A stretch of DNA of 64,000 nt, from positions 1 through 64,000 of IMG/VR virus record IMGVR_UViG_3300032144_000385. The stretch is one strand, 5' to 3'. Shown piece by piece: positions 57,268 through 64,000 of the stretch. This DNA is from a virus. The position numbers were made by a program, and so were the translations under genes. How positions within the stretch are numbered: the stretch's first letter is position 1; every line of letters begins with the position of its first letter. The notes under the pieces were generated by a model. That model was not told the DNA's origin, did not search any database, and saw only the letters and a list, made by a program, of their open reading frames with translations.

Positions 57268-57668
57268 GGGAGCTCGACCTCCGTGCGGCGGCCGCGGCCC
57301 CCGATGGAGAAGCCGCGGTACTCGCCGCTCTTGAACTTGGCCAGCATCTCGGGGCCGGGTCGCATCCCGATCAGCATCCCGGTGCGCGCGGACTGGATCC
57401 CGCAGGCCTTGGCGATGTCGGCCGTCATCGGCCAGACGAATTCAACGGTGCCGGCCGGGCCGCCCTCGTGCATGTCCTTGGCGACGCGCGCGCCACGCGC
57501 GAAGCTCGAGGCCACCTTCACGAGGTTGTCGGGCGTGACCCAGTCCTTCTGCAGGTCGACGTAGGGCTTGCCGCCCTCGTCGCACACGAAGGCCCAGCCG
57601 AAGACGAGCCCCTGGGACTCGTCGACCTTGCACACCTCCGCGGTGATCTGGAAGTCGGTCTGGGACAA
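57264..57668 (-). CDS. XkdF-like putative prohead serine protease
   Basis: 134 aa from TTG (a CTG a few codons earlier is possible; GGAGGT lies upstream). EVCKVDESQGLVFGWAFVCDEGGKPYVDLQKDWVTPDNL, HEGGPAGTVEFVWPMTADIAKACG and GEYRGFSIGGRGRR fit XkdF. It would mature the capsid with the scaffold protein downstream of it. Confidence 0.85.
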   Translation of the reverse strand: MSQTDFQITAEVCKVDESQGLVFGWAFVCDEGGKPYVDLQKDWVTPDNLVKVASSFARGARVAKDMHEGGPAGTVEFVWPMTADIAKACGIQSARTGMLIGMRPGPEMLAKFKSGEYRGFSIGGRGRRTEVELP

Positions 57669-57673
57669 GGGGT

Positions 57674-58558
57674 TCAGGCTACCTCCGGGCGGGCGACAGC
57701 GCCAGCCCTCAGGCGTCGCCGGCACCGGCAGCCGGCCCGGTCGGACAGCGGGGCCGACGGGTCGTGCGGGTAGCGGAGCAGGTTCCCGTCCCCGCTCCGG
57801 AACGGCTCCCCGTCCGGCCGGACCTGGCCGTGCATGGCGCGGTGCGACGGGCGCACGCGCTCGTCGCGGGCGGTGACCCACTCCCAGGTCGGGGGCTCGA
57901 TCTCCCCGTCCTCGAGGGACTGGGCGGCGGCCTCGGACTCCCCGACGGCGATGGCCCGCTGCGCGAGCGCGAGCCCGACCGCGGCGGCCGCGGCGCTCGA
58001 GAGCCGCCCGCGGTACGCCTCGAGGATGGCGGCGGGACTCGTTCGCCCGTCCTCCTCGCCCTCGTCGGGCGGGCCGCGGCGGTCCAGCACCCCGGCCATG
58101 GCGGCGAGGGCGCGCGCCTGGGCGGCGTTCAGGCCGACGGAGGCCCGGACCCAGCGGGCGGGGTCCTCGCCGCGCAGCAAGGCGGCGTAGTTCGCCTCCT
58201 CGGCCGCGCGGCGCGCGGAGTCGGCGAGGTCGATGGACAGCGCGGCCAGGGCCGCCGCGAGGGCGTCCGGCAGGCGGCGCCGCGATAGGTCGAGTCCGCC
58301 GGGGGCTCCGGTCGAGCGGGCAATGTCGGCGGCGGCGCGCTCGCCGGCGGCGAGGGCGCGGGCCTGCAGGGCGGGTCGCAGCCGCGCGAGGGCGAGGGCG
58401 GCCCAGCGGCGCGCCACGGCCCCGGGGCCGCCCCGGGCGAGCAGGCGGCGGACCTCGGCCTCGGTCAGCTCCCGGCGCGCGGCGCGCGCGGCGGCGAGGT
58501 AGGCGGCGGCGAGGTAGGCCTCCGCCGCGGCGAGCTCCCGGTCCTCGCGCTCACGCAC
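57674..58558 (-). CDS. head morphogenesis protein (SPP1 gp7-like)
   Basis: 294 aa, GTG start. Helical Ala/Arg-rich N-terminus; C-terminal signature WEWVTARDERVRPSHRAMHGQVRPDGEPF followed by CRCRRRLR. Takes part in portal assembly and packaging. Very Ala-rich composition. Confidence 0.9.
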   Translation of the reverse strand: MREREDRELAAAEAYLAAAYLAAARAARRELTEAEVRRLLARGGPGAVARRWAALALARLRPALQARALAAGERAAADIARSTGAPGGLDLSRRRLPDALAAALAALSIDLADSARRAAEEANYAALLRGEDPARWVRASVGLNAAQARALAAMAGVLDRRGPPDEGEEDGRTSPAAILEAYRGRLSSAAAAAVGLALAQRAIAVGESEAAAQSLEDGEIEPPTWEWVTARDERVRPSHRAMHGQVRPDGEPFRSGDGNLLRYPHDPSAPLSDRAGCRCRRRLRAGAVARPEVA

Positions 58559-58928
58559 GGCAGACGCAGGTGTACGTGGCCAGGGCGGGGTCGGCCGAGA
58601 CGCCGTCGCCGACGATCTCGAGCGTCTCGCCGAGGAGGACGATCAGGTCGCCCGGCTGCGGGCGGACGCTCCGCGGCAGGGTGTCGCCGATGAGCACCAC
58701 CACGCGCTCGCCGGCGCGGACGGCCGTGCCCGAGCGGCGGACGGTGGCCGCCTCGTCCTCGAACCCCCGGCAGGGGAACGAGCGGTAGGCGACCCGCGGC
58801 GGCGCCGCGGGCAAGGCGGGGTCGGCCGCGGAGAGCGCGGGCCGGCGCAGGGTGGCGCGGGGCAGGCCGGCGGCCATGGCGCGCTTGACCGCGCCCGAGA
58901 TGTCCTGGCCGAAGAGCGGGACGCCCAC
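58551..58928 (-). CDS. head completion/adaptor protein
   Basis: 125 aa, GTG in a TAGTG overlap. FGQDISGAVKRAMAAGLPRATL at the start; beta strands VLIGDTLPRSVRPQPGDLIVLLGETLEIVGD near the end. The pattern of small head-closing proteins, but a specific family is not assigned. Confidence 0.6.
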   Translation of the reverse strand: MGVPLFGQDISGAVKRAMAAGLPRATLRRPALSAADPALPAAPPRVAYRSFPCRGFEDEAATVRRSGTAVRAGERVVVLIGDTLPRSVRPQPGDLIVLLGETLEIVGDGVSADPALATYTCVCRA

Positions 58929-59509
58929 TAGCCCAGCCCCTGGGACAGGTTCTCCACGTCGCAGTCGTCGAACTCCGACTCGGCGCCGGTCCCGGAGGAC
59001 TCGCTCCCGGACGCGCCGCCGTTCGAGTCGAGCAGGAACGGGTCGAGCAGGTCCTGGACGCGCGGGGGGAACCGCGTCACGGGGTCGAACGCCCCGGGCG
59101 CGAAGTTCTCGACCTCCGCCGACCCGGCCTTCACGCGCTTCACCGCGCCGGCGGCCGTGCTGACCTGGGCCTCTAGGTCCGGGTTCACCAGGAGCTCGTA
59201 GGAGAGGAGCGCGTGCGCCTGGAGCACCTCCTCCGGCGTCGTCCCGTCGGGCAGGGCGGCGCCGTACTTGTCGGTCAGCCCGTCGCGCGGGAACGCGCGG
59301 GTCTGGGCGGGCGGGACGTCCGAGGGCGACCCCTCGTAGGCCGGCTCGTCGATTAGCAGGGTGGCGCTGATCGCGCACCGCGCCTGGTCGTCCGGGTCGG
59401 CGGACTCCCACGTCGCGGCGGCGCGGATCGAGTCCCCGAGGCGCGTCGCGAGCGCGTCGAGGTCGTTGTACGTGTTCCCGCTCGGGGAGTCGTCGAGGAC
59501 GGAGACCAT
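58928..59509 (-). CDS. DnaT-like head connector protein
   Basis: 193 aa, ATG start. LATRLGDSIRAAATWESADPDDQARCAISATLLIDE, FPRDGLTDKYGAALPDGTTPEEVLQAHALLSYELLVN fit phage proteins of the DnaT-like ssDNA-binding/head-connector type. Acidic, Ser-rich C-terminus. Confidence 0.75.
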   Translation of the reverse strand: MVSVLDDSPSGNTYNDLDALATRLGDSIRAAATWESADPDDQARCAISATLLIDEPAYEGSPSDVPPAQTRAFPRDGLTDKYGAALPDGTTPEEVLQAHALLSYELLVNPDLEAQVSTAAGAVKRVKAGSAEVENFAPGAFDPVTRFPPRVQDLLDPFLLDSNGGASGSESSGTGAESEFDDCDVENLSQGLG

Positions 59510-59512
59510 GGC

Positions 59513-59917
59513 TCAGGCGTTCACGATGTTCGGGTTCACGGTCACGGCCCCGTCGGCGGCCACCTCGGGGTTCCCCGACCCGTCGTACAGCTCGAGCTGG
59601 TGGAAGTACTCCCTGCCGGCCCGCAGGAGGTCGGTGTCCCCCTCCTCGAGGGTCACGACGACGTTGAAGCCGTCGACCGCCGGGACCAGGACCTCGATCG
59701 TGCTCCCGTTCGCGCTCGGCGCGCCGAGCGAGTCGAGGTCGATCACCGGGGACGCGGTCAGGGGCCCGCTCGAGCCCTGGGCGCAGGCGGCCCACTTGGC
59801 CGAGAGCCCGGTCAGGTCGAGCAGGGGCTCGCCGTCGGTGTCCTCGTCTACCACCGCGAACCGGAGGATGACCCGCGTGCGCTGGAAGAGTTCGACGTCC
59901 TGGTTGCGCTTCGCCAT
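59513..59917 (-). CDS. virion structural protein
   Basis: 134 aa, ATG start. RVILRFAVVDEDTDGEPLLDLTGLSAKWAA and FNVVVTLEEGDTDLLRAGREYFHQLELYDGSGN: a beta-sandwich pattern seen in baseplate-upper-protein-like and other structural proteins. Role uncertain. Confidence 0.6.
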   Translation of the reverse strand: MAKRNQDVELFQRTRVILRFAVVDEDTDGEPLLDLTGLSAKWAACAQGSSGPLTASPVIDLDSLGAPSANGSTIEVLVPAVDGFNVVVTLEEGDTDLLRAGREYFHQLELYDGSGNPEVAADGAVTVNPNIVNA

Positions 59918-59919
59918 GT

Positions 59920-61980
59920 TCAGATGCCGCCGCCCAGATCGTAGACGACCCGGCGTCCGGCGGAAAGGTCGGTCGCCGCGGCGTGCCCGGCCAGGAGGTC
60001 GAGGAGCAGCCGGCGCCCGGCCGCGAGGACGTGCACGTCCGCGATGGCCTCGGCGTCGGTCCCCGCGAGGACCGCGGCGGGGACGGTGAGGACCCCCGTC
60101 GCGAGGAACCGCTCCGCGGCCGCGGCCGTCAGGACGACGGCGCCGACCAGGACCCCGCCCGAGGCGGTGATCGCGACGGCGGCGGCCGCGGTGGCGGAGC
60201 CCGCCAGGATCGCGGCCGCCTGGGAGACGGCCCCAGAGGCGGCGACCTTCTCAAGCGCGGAGCCGGCGAGGACCGTCGGCGCGGCCGAGACAGCCCCCGA
60301 GGCCGACGCGCGCTCCGCGGCGGATCCCGCGAGGACCGCGACCCCGACCGAGAGGGCTCCCGAGGCCGAGAGCCGGCCGGCCGCGGAGCCCGCGAGGATC
60401 GCGGCCGCGGTCAGGATCGACCCCGACGAGGCGAACCGCTCCGCGGCGGAGCCGGCGAGGACCGCGGCGGCGGCCGCGGCGGCGCCCGAGGCGGCGACCT
60501 TCTCGAGCGCGGAGCCGGCGAGGACCGTCGGCGGCCGCAGGACGGCGCCGGACGCGGCGAACCGCTCGAGCGCGGCGCCGGAAAGCACGGTCGCCCCGGC
60601 GGTCAGCGACCCCGAGGCCTGGAACCGCTCCGCGGCCGCGCCCGACAGGGCGGCGCGCTGCACGGCGAGGGCGCCCGAGGCGGTGAACCGCTCCGTCGCG
60701 GCCCCCGCCAGCACCGCGCGCGCGACGGTCATCGCGCCGGTCGGGGGCGGCTCCTCGACCACCAGGATCGCGACCGGCGAGTCCGCCGCCGCGGTCGAGC
60801 TCACGTTGTACGTGTACCCCGTCGCGGTGAAGGCGACGTGGTTCAGCACGTACTCGTGCAGGGTGGCCGTCGACACTGCGTCGACCATGTTGGCGCTGGA
60901 GGTCAGCGACTGCGTGCCCGAGGTGCCGATGCCGTCGCGCGCGTTCCAGGTGACGCAGGCCTGGGTGCCCGACGCGGAGCTCGCGGCGCCGACGCTGATC
61001 GAGCCGGTCGTGTTCGAGACCGAGTCGGCCGCGGTCACGCGCGTCCCGGCCGCCATGATGAAGCACCCGCGCCGGCCGGGGGCCGTCTCGGTCGACTGCC
61101 CCGAGGTGTCGACGTTGAGGGTCGGGGACCCGACGTACACGTTCCGGCCCGCGACGCGGAACCAGAGGTACATCGCGTCGACGGCGGACGCGGTGAGGCT
61201 CTTGATCGTGAACCCGGTGCTGTCCCAGGACGAGACCTGGACGCGCGCGGTCTCCGTCACGGCGCCGGCCACGCCCGTGATGGTCGAGACGCAGGCGTCG
61301 GTGCGGACCATGGACCCCGAGGAGGTCGAGCCCGCGGCGTTGTCCTCGGCCGTGACGGTCGCGGCCGCGTTGCCGCCGCTCGAGCGGCCCGCGAACCCGA
61401 CGGACAGGCGCGCGACCGTCGTGCCGAGGTCGGCCGCGAAGTCCTGGCCGACGCTGAGGGCGATCAGGCCGTCGGGCGTCACGCCCGGCGCGGTCGTGGC
61501 GACCGTGCCGTTCAGCGAGCCCGAGCTCTTGAGGTTCAGCACCCCGGCCAGCATGTCCGCGCCCCAGAGGAACACGGCGTACCCGCGGTAGGCGTTCGAC
61601 GGCTCGTCGCCGCTCGCCCAGTTGATCGTGACCTGGTCGGTCCCGAACGAGACGAAGGTGGCGCGCGCCTCCTTCCCCTGGTTCACCGTCCCGGTGATCT
61701 GGATGCACGCGCCGGTGTCGATGCGCGAGCCGCTGTCGGCGTTGAGCGCCGGCTGGCCGTTCTCGGCCATGACCGCGACCGCGCGCTGCGTGCTCCCGTC
61801 GGCCGCCCCGCCGCCGATCATCGCCTGCGCGGTGATCGTGTCGAGCGCGGTCGCCCGCGAGACCAGGAACAGGACGGCCTTGGGCGTCTTGCCCGGGCCG
61901 CTCGGGATCGAGATGGTCTGGTTCCCCGACGCCGTGGCGACGGAGAACGGGACTACCGAGAAGCCGTAGTCGAGGGCCAA
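59920..61980 (-). CDS. virion protein with C-terminal 21-residue repeats
   Basis: 686 aa, ATG start. The first 450 residues are Thr/Ser/Gly-rich beta domains. The last 200 consist of about 11 imperfect repeats, AVLAGSAAERFAASGAL-like, ending with an ALLLDLLAGHAAATDLSAGRR cap. The repeats suggest a fibre or a flexible surface stalk of the head. Encoded within the head genes. Confidence 0.65.
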   Translation of the reverse strand: MALDYGFSVVPFSVATASGNQTISIPSGPGKTPKAVLFLVSRATALDTITAQAMIGGGAADGSTQRAVAVMAENGQPALNADSGSRIDTGACIQITGTVNQGKEARATFVSFGTDQVTINWASGDEPSNAYRGYAVFLWGADMLAGVLNLKSSGSLNGTVATTAPGVTPDGLIALSVGQDFAADLGTTVARLSVGFAGRSSGGNAAATVTAEDNAAGSTSSGSMVRTDACVSTITGVAGAVTETARVQVSSWDSTGFTIKSLTASAVDAMYLWFRVAGRNVYVGSPTLNVDTSGQSTETAPGRRGCFIMAAGTRVTAADSVSNTTGSISVGAASSASGTQACVTWNARDGIGTSGTQSLTSSANMVDAVSTATLHEYVLNHVAFTATGYTYNVSSTAAADSPVAILVVEEPPPTGAMTVARAVLAGAATERFTASGALAVQRAALSGAAAERFQASGSLTAGATVLSGAALERFAASGAVLRPPTVLAGSALEKVAASGAAAAAAAVLAGSAAERFASSGSILTAAAILAGSAAGRLSASGALSVGVAVLAGSAAERASASGAVSAAPTVLAGSALEKVAASGAVSQAAAILAGSATAAAAVAITASGGVLVGAVVLTAAAAERFLATGVLTVPAAVLAGTDAEAIADVHVLAAGRRLLLDLLAGHAAATDLSAGRRVVYDLGGGI

Positions 61981-61993
61981 TCCGGGCCCCCGC

Positions 61994-62422
61994 TCACGAC
62001 TCGGGGACGGTCACCGTGAAGCTGGTGATCGAGACGATGGCGCCCGAGGAGATCGCCGTGGTGTTGAAGTTGAGCTCGCTCCCCGAGGTCGCGCAGGCTC
62101 CCTGCAGGACCGCGGTCGGGTTGCGGTCCACCATCCGGAAGAACGCGGCCGTGCCGGTGGCGTCGGCGCTCGTGTCGTCCGAGATCGCGGCCGCGGTCGC
62201 CCGCGCGCCCGGCGAGATGTCCGCCGCCGCGCCGAACGCGGGGTTGCTCATGTTGAGCTCGGCGAGGAGCACCTGCGCCCCGAGCGCCGTGTCGGCGTCG
62301 GTCGGCACGGTGCCCGAGTAGATTCGGACGCGCGCGGTGGCGTTCGTGGACCCGAGGTCCAGGCGATCGACGATGGCGTCGCACGCCGCGATGGCCGCCG
62401 CGTTGGAGATGAAGCCGGTCAC
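61994..62422 (-). CDS. small virion protein
   Basis: 142 aa, GTG start with AAGGGGGA upstream. VTGFISNAAAIAACDAIVDRLDLGSTNATARVRIYSGTVPTDADTALGAQVLLAELNMSNPAFGA: typical of phage structural proteins with a beta jelly-roll-like pattern. Ends FTVTVPES. Confidence 0.7.
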   Translation of the reverse strand: MTGFISNAAAIAACDAIVDRLDLGSTNATARVRIYSGTVPTDADTALGAQVLLAELNMSNPAFGAAADISPGARATAAAISDDTSADATGTAAFFRMVDRNPTAVLQGACATSGSELNFNTTAISSGAIVSITSFTVTVPES

Positions 62423-62426
62423 GGTA

Positions 62427-62687
62427 TCAGTCCCCCTTCCCGGGCCGCGGACCTTCGGCATTGAGGAGCGCCTCGATCTCCGCGCGGTGCGGATGGTCGT
62501 GCGGGATCAGGAGCCGCATGTCGCGGTACCCCTCCCCGACGCGGCCCGTGCCCGCGCAGCGGTCGCACTGGGCGGGGCCATCGTACTCGGCATGCCCGCC
62601 GGGCACGTCGTGGGCCTCGTGCTTCGCGACGCGCTCGGCGTCGCGCCCGGAGCCCCCGCACTCGGGGCACTGCTCGTTTCGCTTCAT
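62427..62687 (-). CDS. small DnaJ-type zinc-finger protein
   Basis: 86 aa, ATG in an ATGA overlap. CPECGGSGRD and CDRCAGTGRV are two C-x-x-C-x-G-x-G repeats as in the DnaJ central zinc domain. Function unknown; encoded beside a second such protein. Confidence 0.75.
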   Translation of the reverse strand: MKRNEQCPECGGSGRDAERVAKHEAHDVPGGHAEYDGPAQCDRCAGTGRVGEGYRDMRLLIPHDHPHRAEIEALLNAEGPRPGKGD

Positions 62688-62905
62688 CCCTGCTCCTCCA
62701 GCTCCCTCTTTCGCTCCTCGTAGCCGGGGTCGCCCGGGTTGAGGACGCGCACTGTACCCGAGACGCGGACGCTTGGGCAGAGGACGTCCAGCGCGACGCG
62801 CGTGGCCCCGCCGCACACGTCGCAGGGGCCGACCTCGCTGGTGCCCGCCAGGACGTCGATGCGCCGGACGCGGCCGGAGCCGAGGCACCCGGGGCAGGTC
62901 TTCAC
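62684..62905 (-). CDS. small DnaJ-type zinc-finger protein (73 aa)
   Basis: GTG in a GTGA overlap with the portal gene. CPGCLGSGRVRR and CDVCGGATRV give two Cys pairs similar to the neighbouring protein. It may fold as one zinc domain. Located directly after the portal gene. Confidence 0.7.
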   Translation of the reverse strand: MKTCPGCLGSGRVRRIDVLAGTSEVGPCDVCGGATRVALDVLCPSVRVSGTVRVLNPGDPGYEERKRELEEQG

Positions 62906-64000
62906 GCGGACGCCTCCTCGTCCTCGGGGGTCGCCTCCGCGGTCGCCTCGGCCGTCTCCGCCGCCATCTCCGCGACCTCGGCCGCCTGGCGGCCGGGCAG
63001 GAGCCCGGCGTCGAGCGCCGAGGGCACCTCGACCGGGTGCTGGAGGCCGAGCAGGTCGCGGACCTGGTTCACCGCGGGGTCGTTCGGGAGCGTCATCGCG
63101 CCCGCCTGGCCCATCTTCGCGAGGGTGTCGGCCACCTCCTGCGCGCTGCGGTACTGCAGGCGGTCGGTCAGCATCTCGGGCATCGCCTCGAGCGGCCAGC
63201 CGTTCATCGCCCAGATCGGGCCGAGGTAGTCGCGCTGGAAGGCCTCGCGCAGCTCCTCGAGCGTGCCGTCGACCTGCACCGCGAAGTTGTGGTTCTTCTC
63301 CTTGGCGAGCGCGAAGCTGCCCGCGGCGCCGTCGCCGAGCAGGAGCTGCTCCACGCCGAGGACGCGCGCGATCTCGCGGTTCAGGCGCTCGATCGCGCGC
63401 AGCACCTCCGCGTGGGAGTTCGCGTCGCTGCGCAGGAGGTCGAGGCCCCACTTGTACGCCGACGACGGGCGCCGGGTCTCGCGGTCCTCGTAGGTCATGC
63501 TGTCGAGCAGGACCGACATGTTCGGGGTCTTGACGTGGCCGCGCAGGAACGCGCGCATGCCCTGGAGCTCGGCGTCCACGTCGGCCTTGTTCTCGCGCAT
63601 CTCCGCGATCGGCGCGCGGCCGACCGGGATCCCGCGGAGGTCGGTCTCGTAGCCCCAGCCCTCGAGCTGCTCGTAGCGGTTCAGGCGGCGCACGGACTCG
63701 GCGACGTGCCGGAAGAGGCCCATGCCCTCGGGCGAGTCGCTCACCGAGTCGTCGACGAGGTAGACGAGCTTCCAGCGCGGGAGGAACACGCGCGCGCCGC
63801 TCATCGGGCTCTCCTGCCACGCGCCGTACACGCGGCCGCGCTCGTCGACGTCCCACTGGCGGATCGTCGACTGCGGGCGCACCGCGACGTCGGCCATGCC
63901 GATCGTGCCGTCGGCGCGCACGCCGGCGGTCCACTCCTGCAGGCTGAACCCGTAGAAGCGGTACATCGCGGCGCGGCGGACGACGCGCTGCCACGAGGTG
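62902..64000 (-). CDS. portal protein (DUF935-like), 5' end beyond the window
   Basis: The frame is open to the window edge (at least 366 aa); the true start lies outside. WQRVVRRAAMYRFYGFSLQEW, GRVYGAWQESPMSGARVFLPRWKLVYLVDDSVSDSPEGMGL, ESVRRLNRYEQLEGWGYETDLRG and a C-terminal Glu/Ala-rich tail are typical of DUF935-type portals of Mu-like and YuA-like phages. Forms the dodecameric DNA entry ring of the head. Confidence 0.9.
   Translation of the reverse strand, partial: TSWQRVVRRAAMYRFYGFSLQEWTAGVRADGTIGMADVAVRPQSTIRQWDVDERGRVYGAWQESPMSGARVFLPRWKLVYLVDDSVSDSPEGMGLFRHVAESVRRLNRYEQLEGWGYETDLRGIPVGRAPIAEMRENKADVDAELQGMRAFLRGHVKTPNMSVLLDSMTYEDRETRRPSSAYKWGLDLLRSDANSHAEVLRAIERLNREIARVLGVEQLLLGDGAAGSFALAKEKNHNFAVQVDGTLEELREAFQRDYLGPIWAMNGWPLEAMPEMLTDRLQYRSAQEVADTLAKMGQAGAMTLPNDPAVNQVRDLLGLQHPVEVPSALDAGLLPGRQAAEVAEMAAETAEATAEATPEDEEASA

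Overview
The window is part of the genome of a tailed double-stranded DNA phage (siphovirus type), or of a prophage of that kind. Evidence: a head-tail module in canonical order (portal, head morphogenesis protein, XkdF-like protease, scaffold, decoration protein, HK97-like major capsid, connectors, tail terminator, tail tube, frameshifted tail chaperone, tape measure, baseplate and tip proteins) and a phage-type replication set (PolA, primase-helicase, RecD-like and SNF2-like helicases, SSB, a DnaN-like clamp). The DNA is very GC-rich. Every gene I accept lies on the minus strand, packed with GTGA, ATGA or TAGTG overlaps and many GTG or TTG starts, so transcription runs from 64000 towards 1. 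A predicted lipoprotein beta-barrel and a secreted sulfatase suggest a Gram-negative, high-GC host; the host itself cannot be named.

Layout in order of transcription. 64000-38310: virion structure and assembly, closed by a strong intrinsic terminator at 38221-38258. 38186-20312: replication, recombination and nucleotide-related genes (SNF2 helicase, tRNA-like gene, RecD-like helicase, DNA methyltransferase, beta-helix protein, XRE regulator, small conserved phage families, exonucleases, sulfatase, PolA, primase-helicase). 20315-13126: DNA-binding protein, outer-membrane lipoprotein, clamp-like protein, UDG-like protein, metallophosphoesterase, SprT-like metalloprotease, an Acb2/Tad1-like anti-CBASS candidate, HTH protein, SSB. 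12950-5851: an accessory zone of small genes, glycoside-hydrolase-like protein, duplicated small families, tandem paralogues, a serine recombinase and short direct repeats. 5742-57: DnaN-like clamp, a protein with 26 octapeptide repeats (TxT ladder), and a large adenine methyltransferase protein.

How the parts may work together: the phage carries much of its own replisome (polymerase, clamp, SSB, primase-helicase) with two methyltransferases. Several traits suggest a temperate lifestyle: a serine recombinase, an XRE repressor candidate, repeated palindromes of the type GAGAATC-CC-GATTCTC at gene starts, a PolA with leucine at the position equivalent to E. coli Phe762, and probable cargo genes (sulfatase, lipoprotein barrel, GH-like protein). 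The best candidates for new biology are the phage-borne sulfatase, the divergent Acb2-like protein, the ice-nucleation-like octapeptide repeat protein, and the repeat/recombinase pair at 6.3-8.6 kb. All functions are read from sequence only, without database searches.
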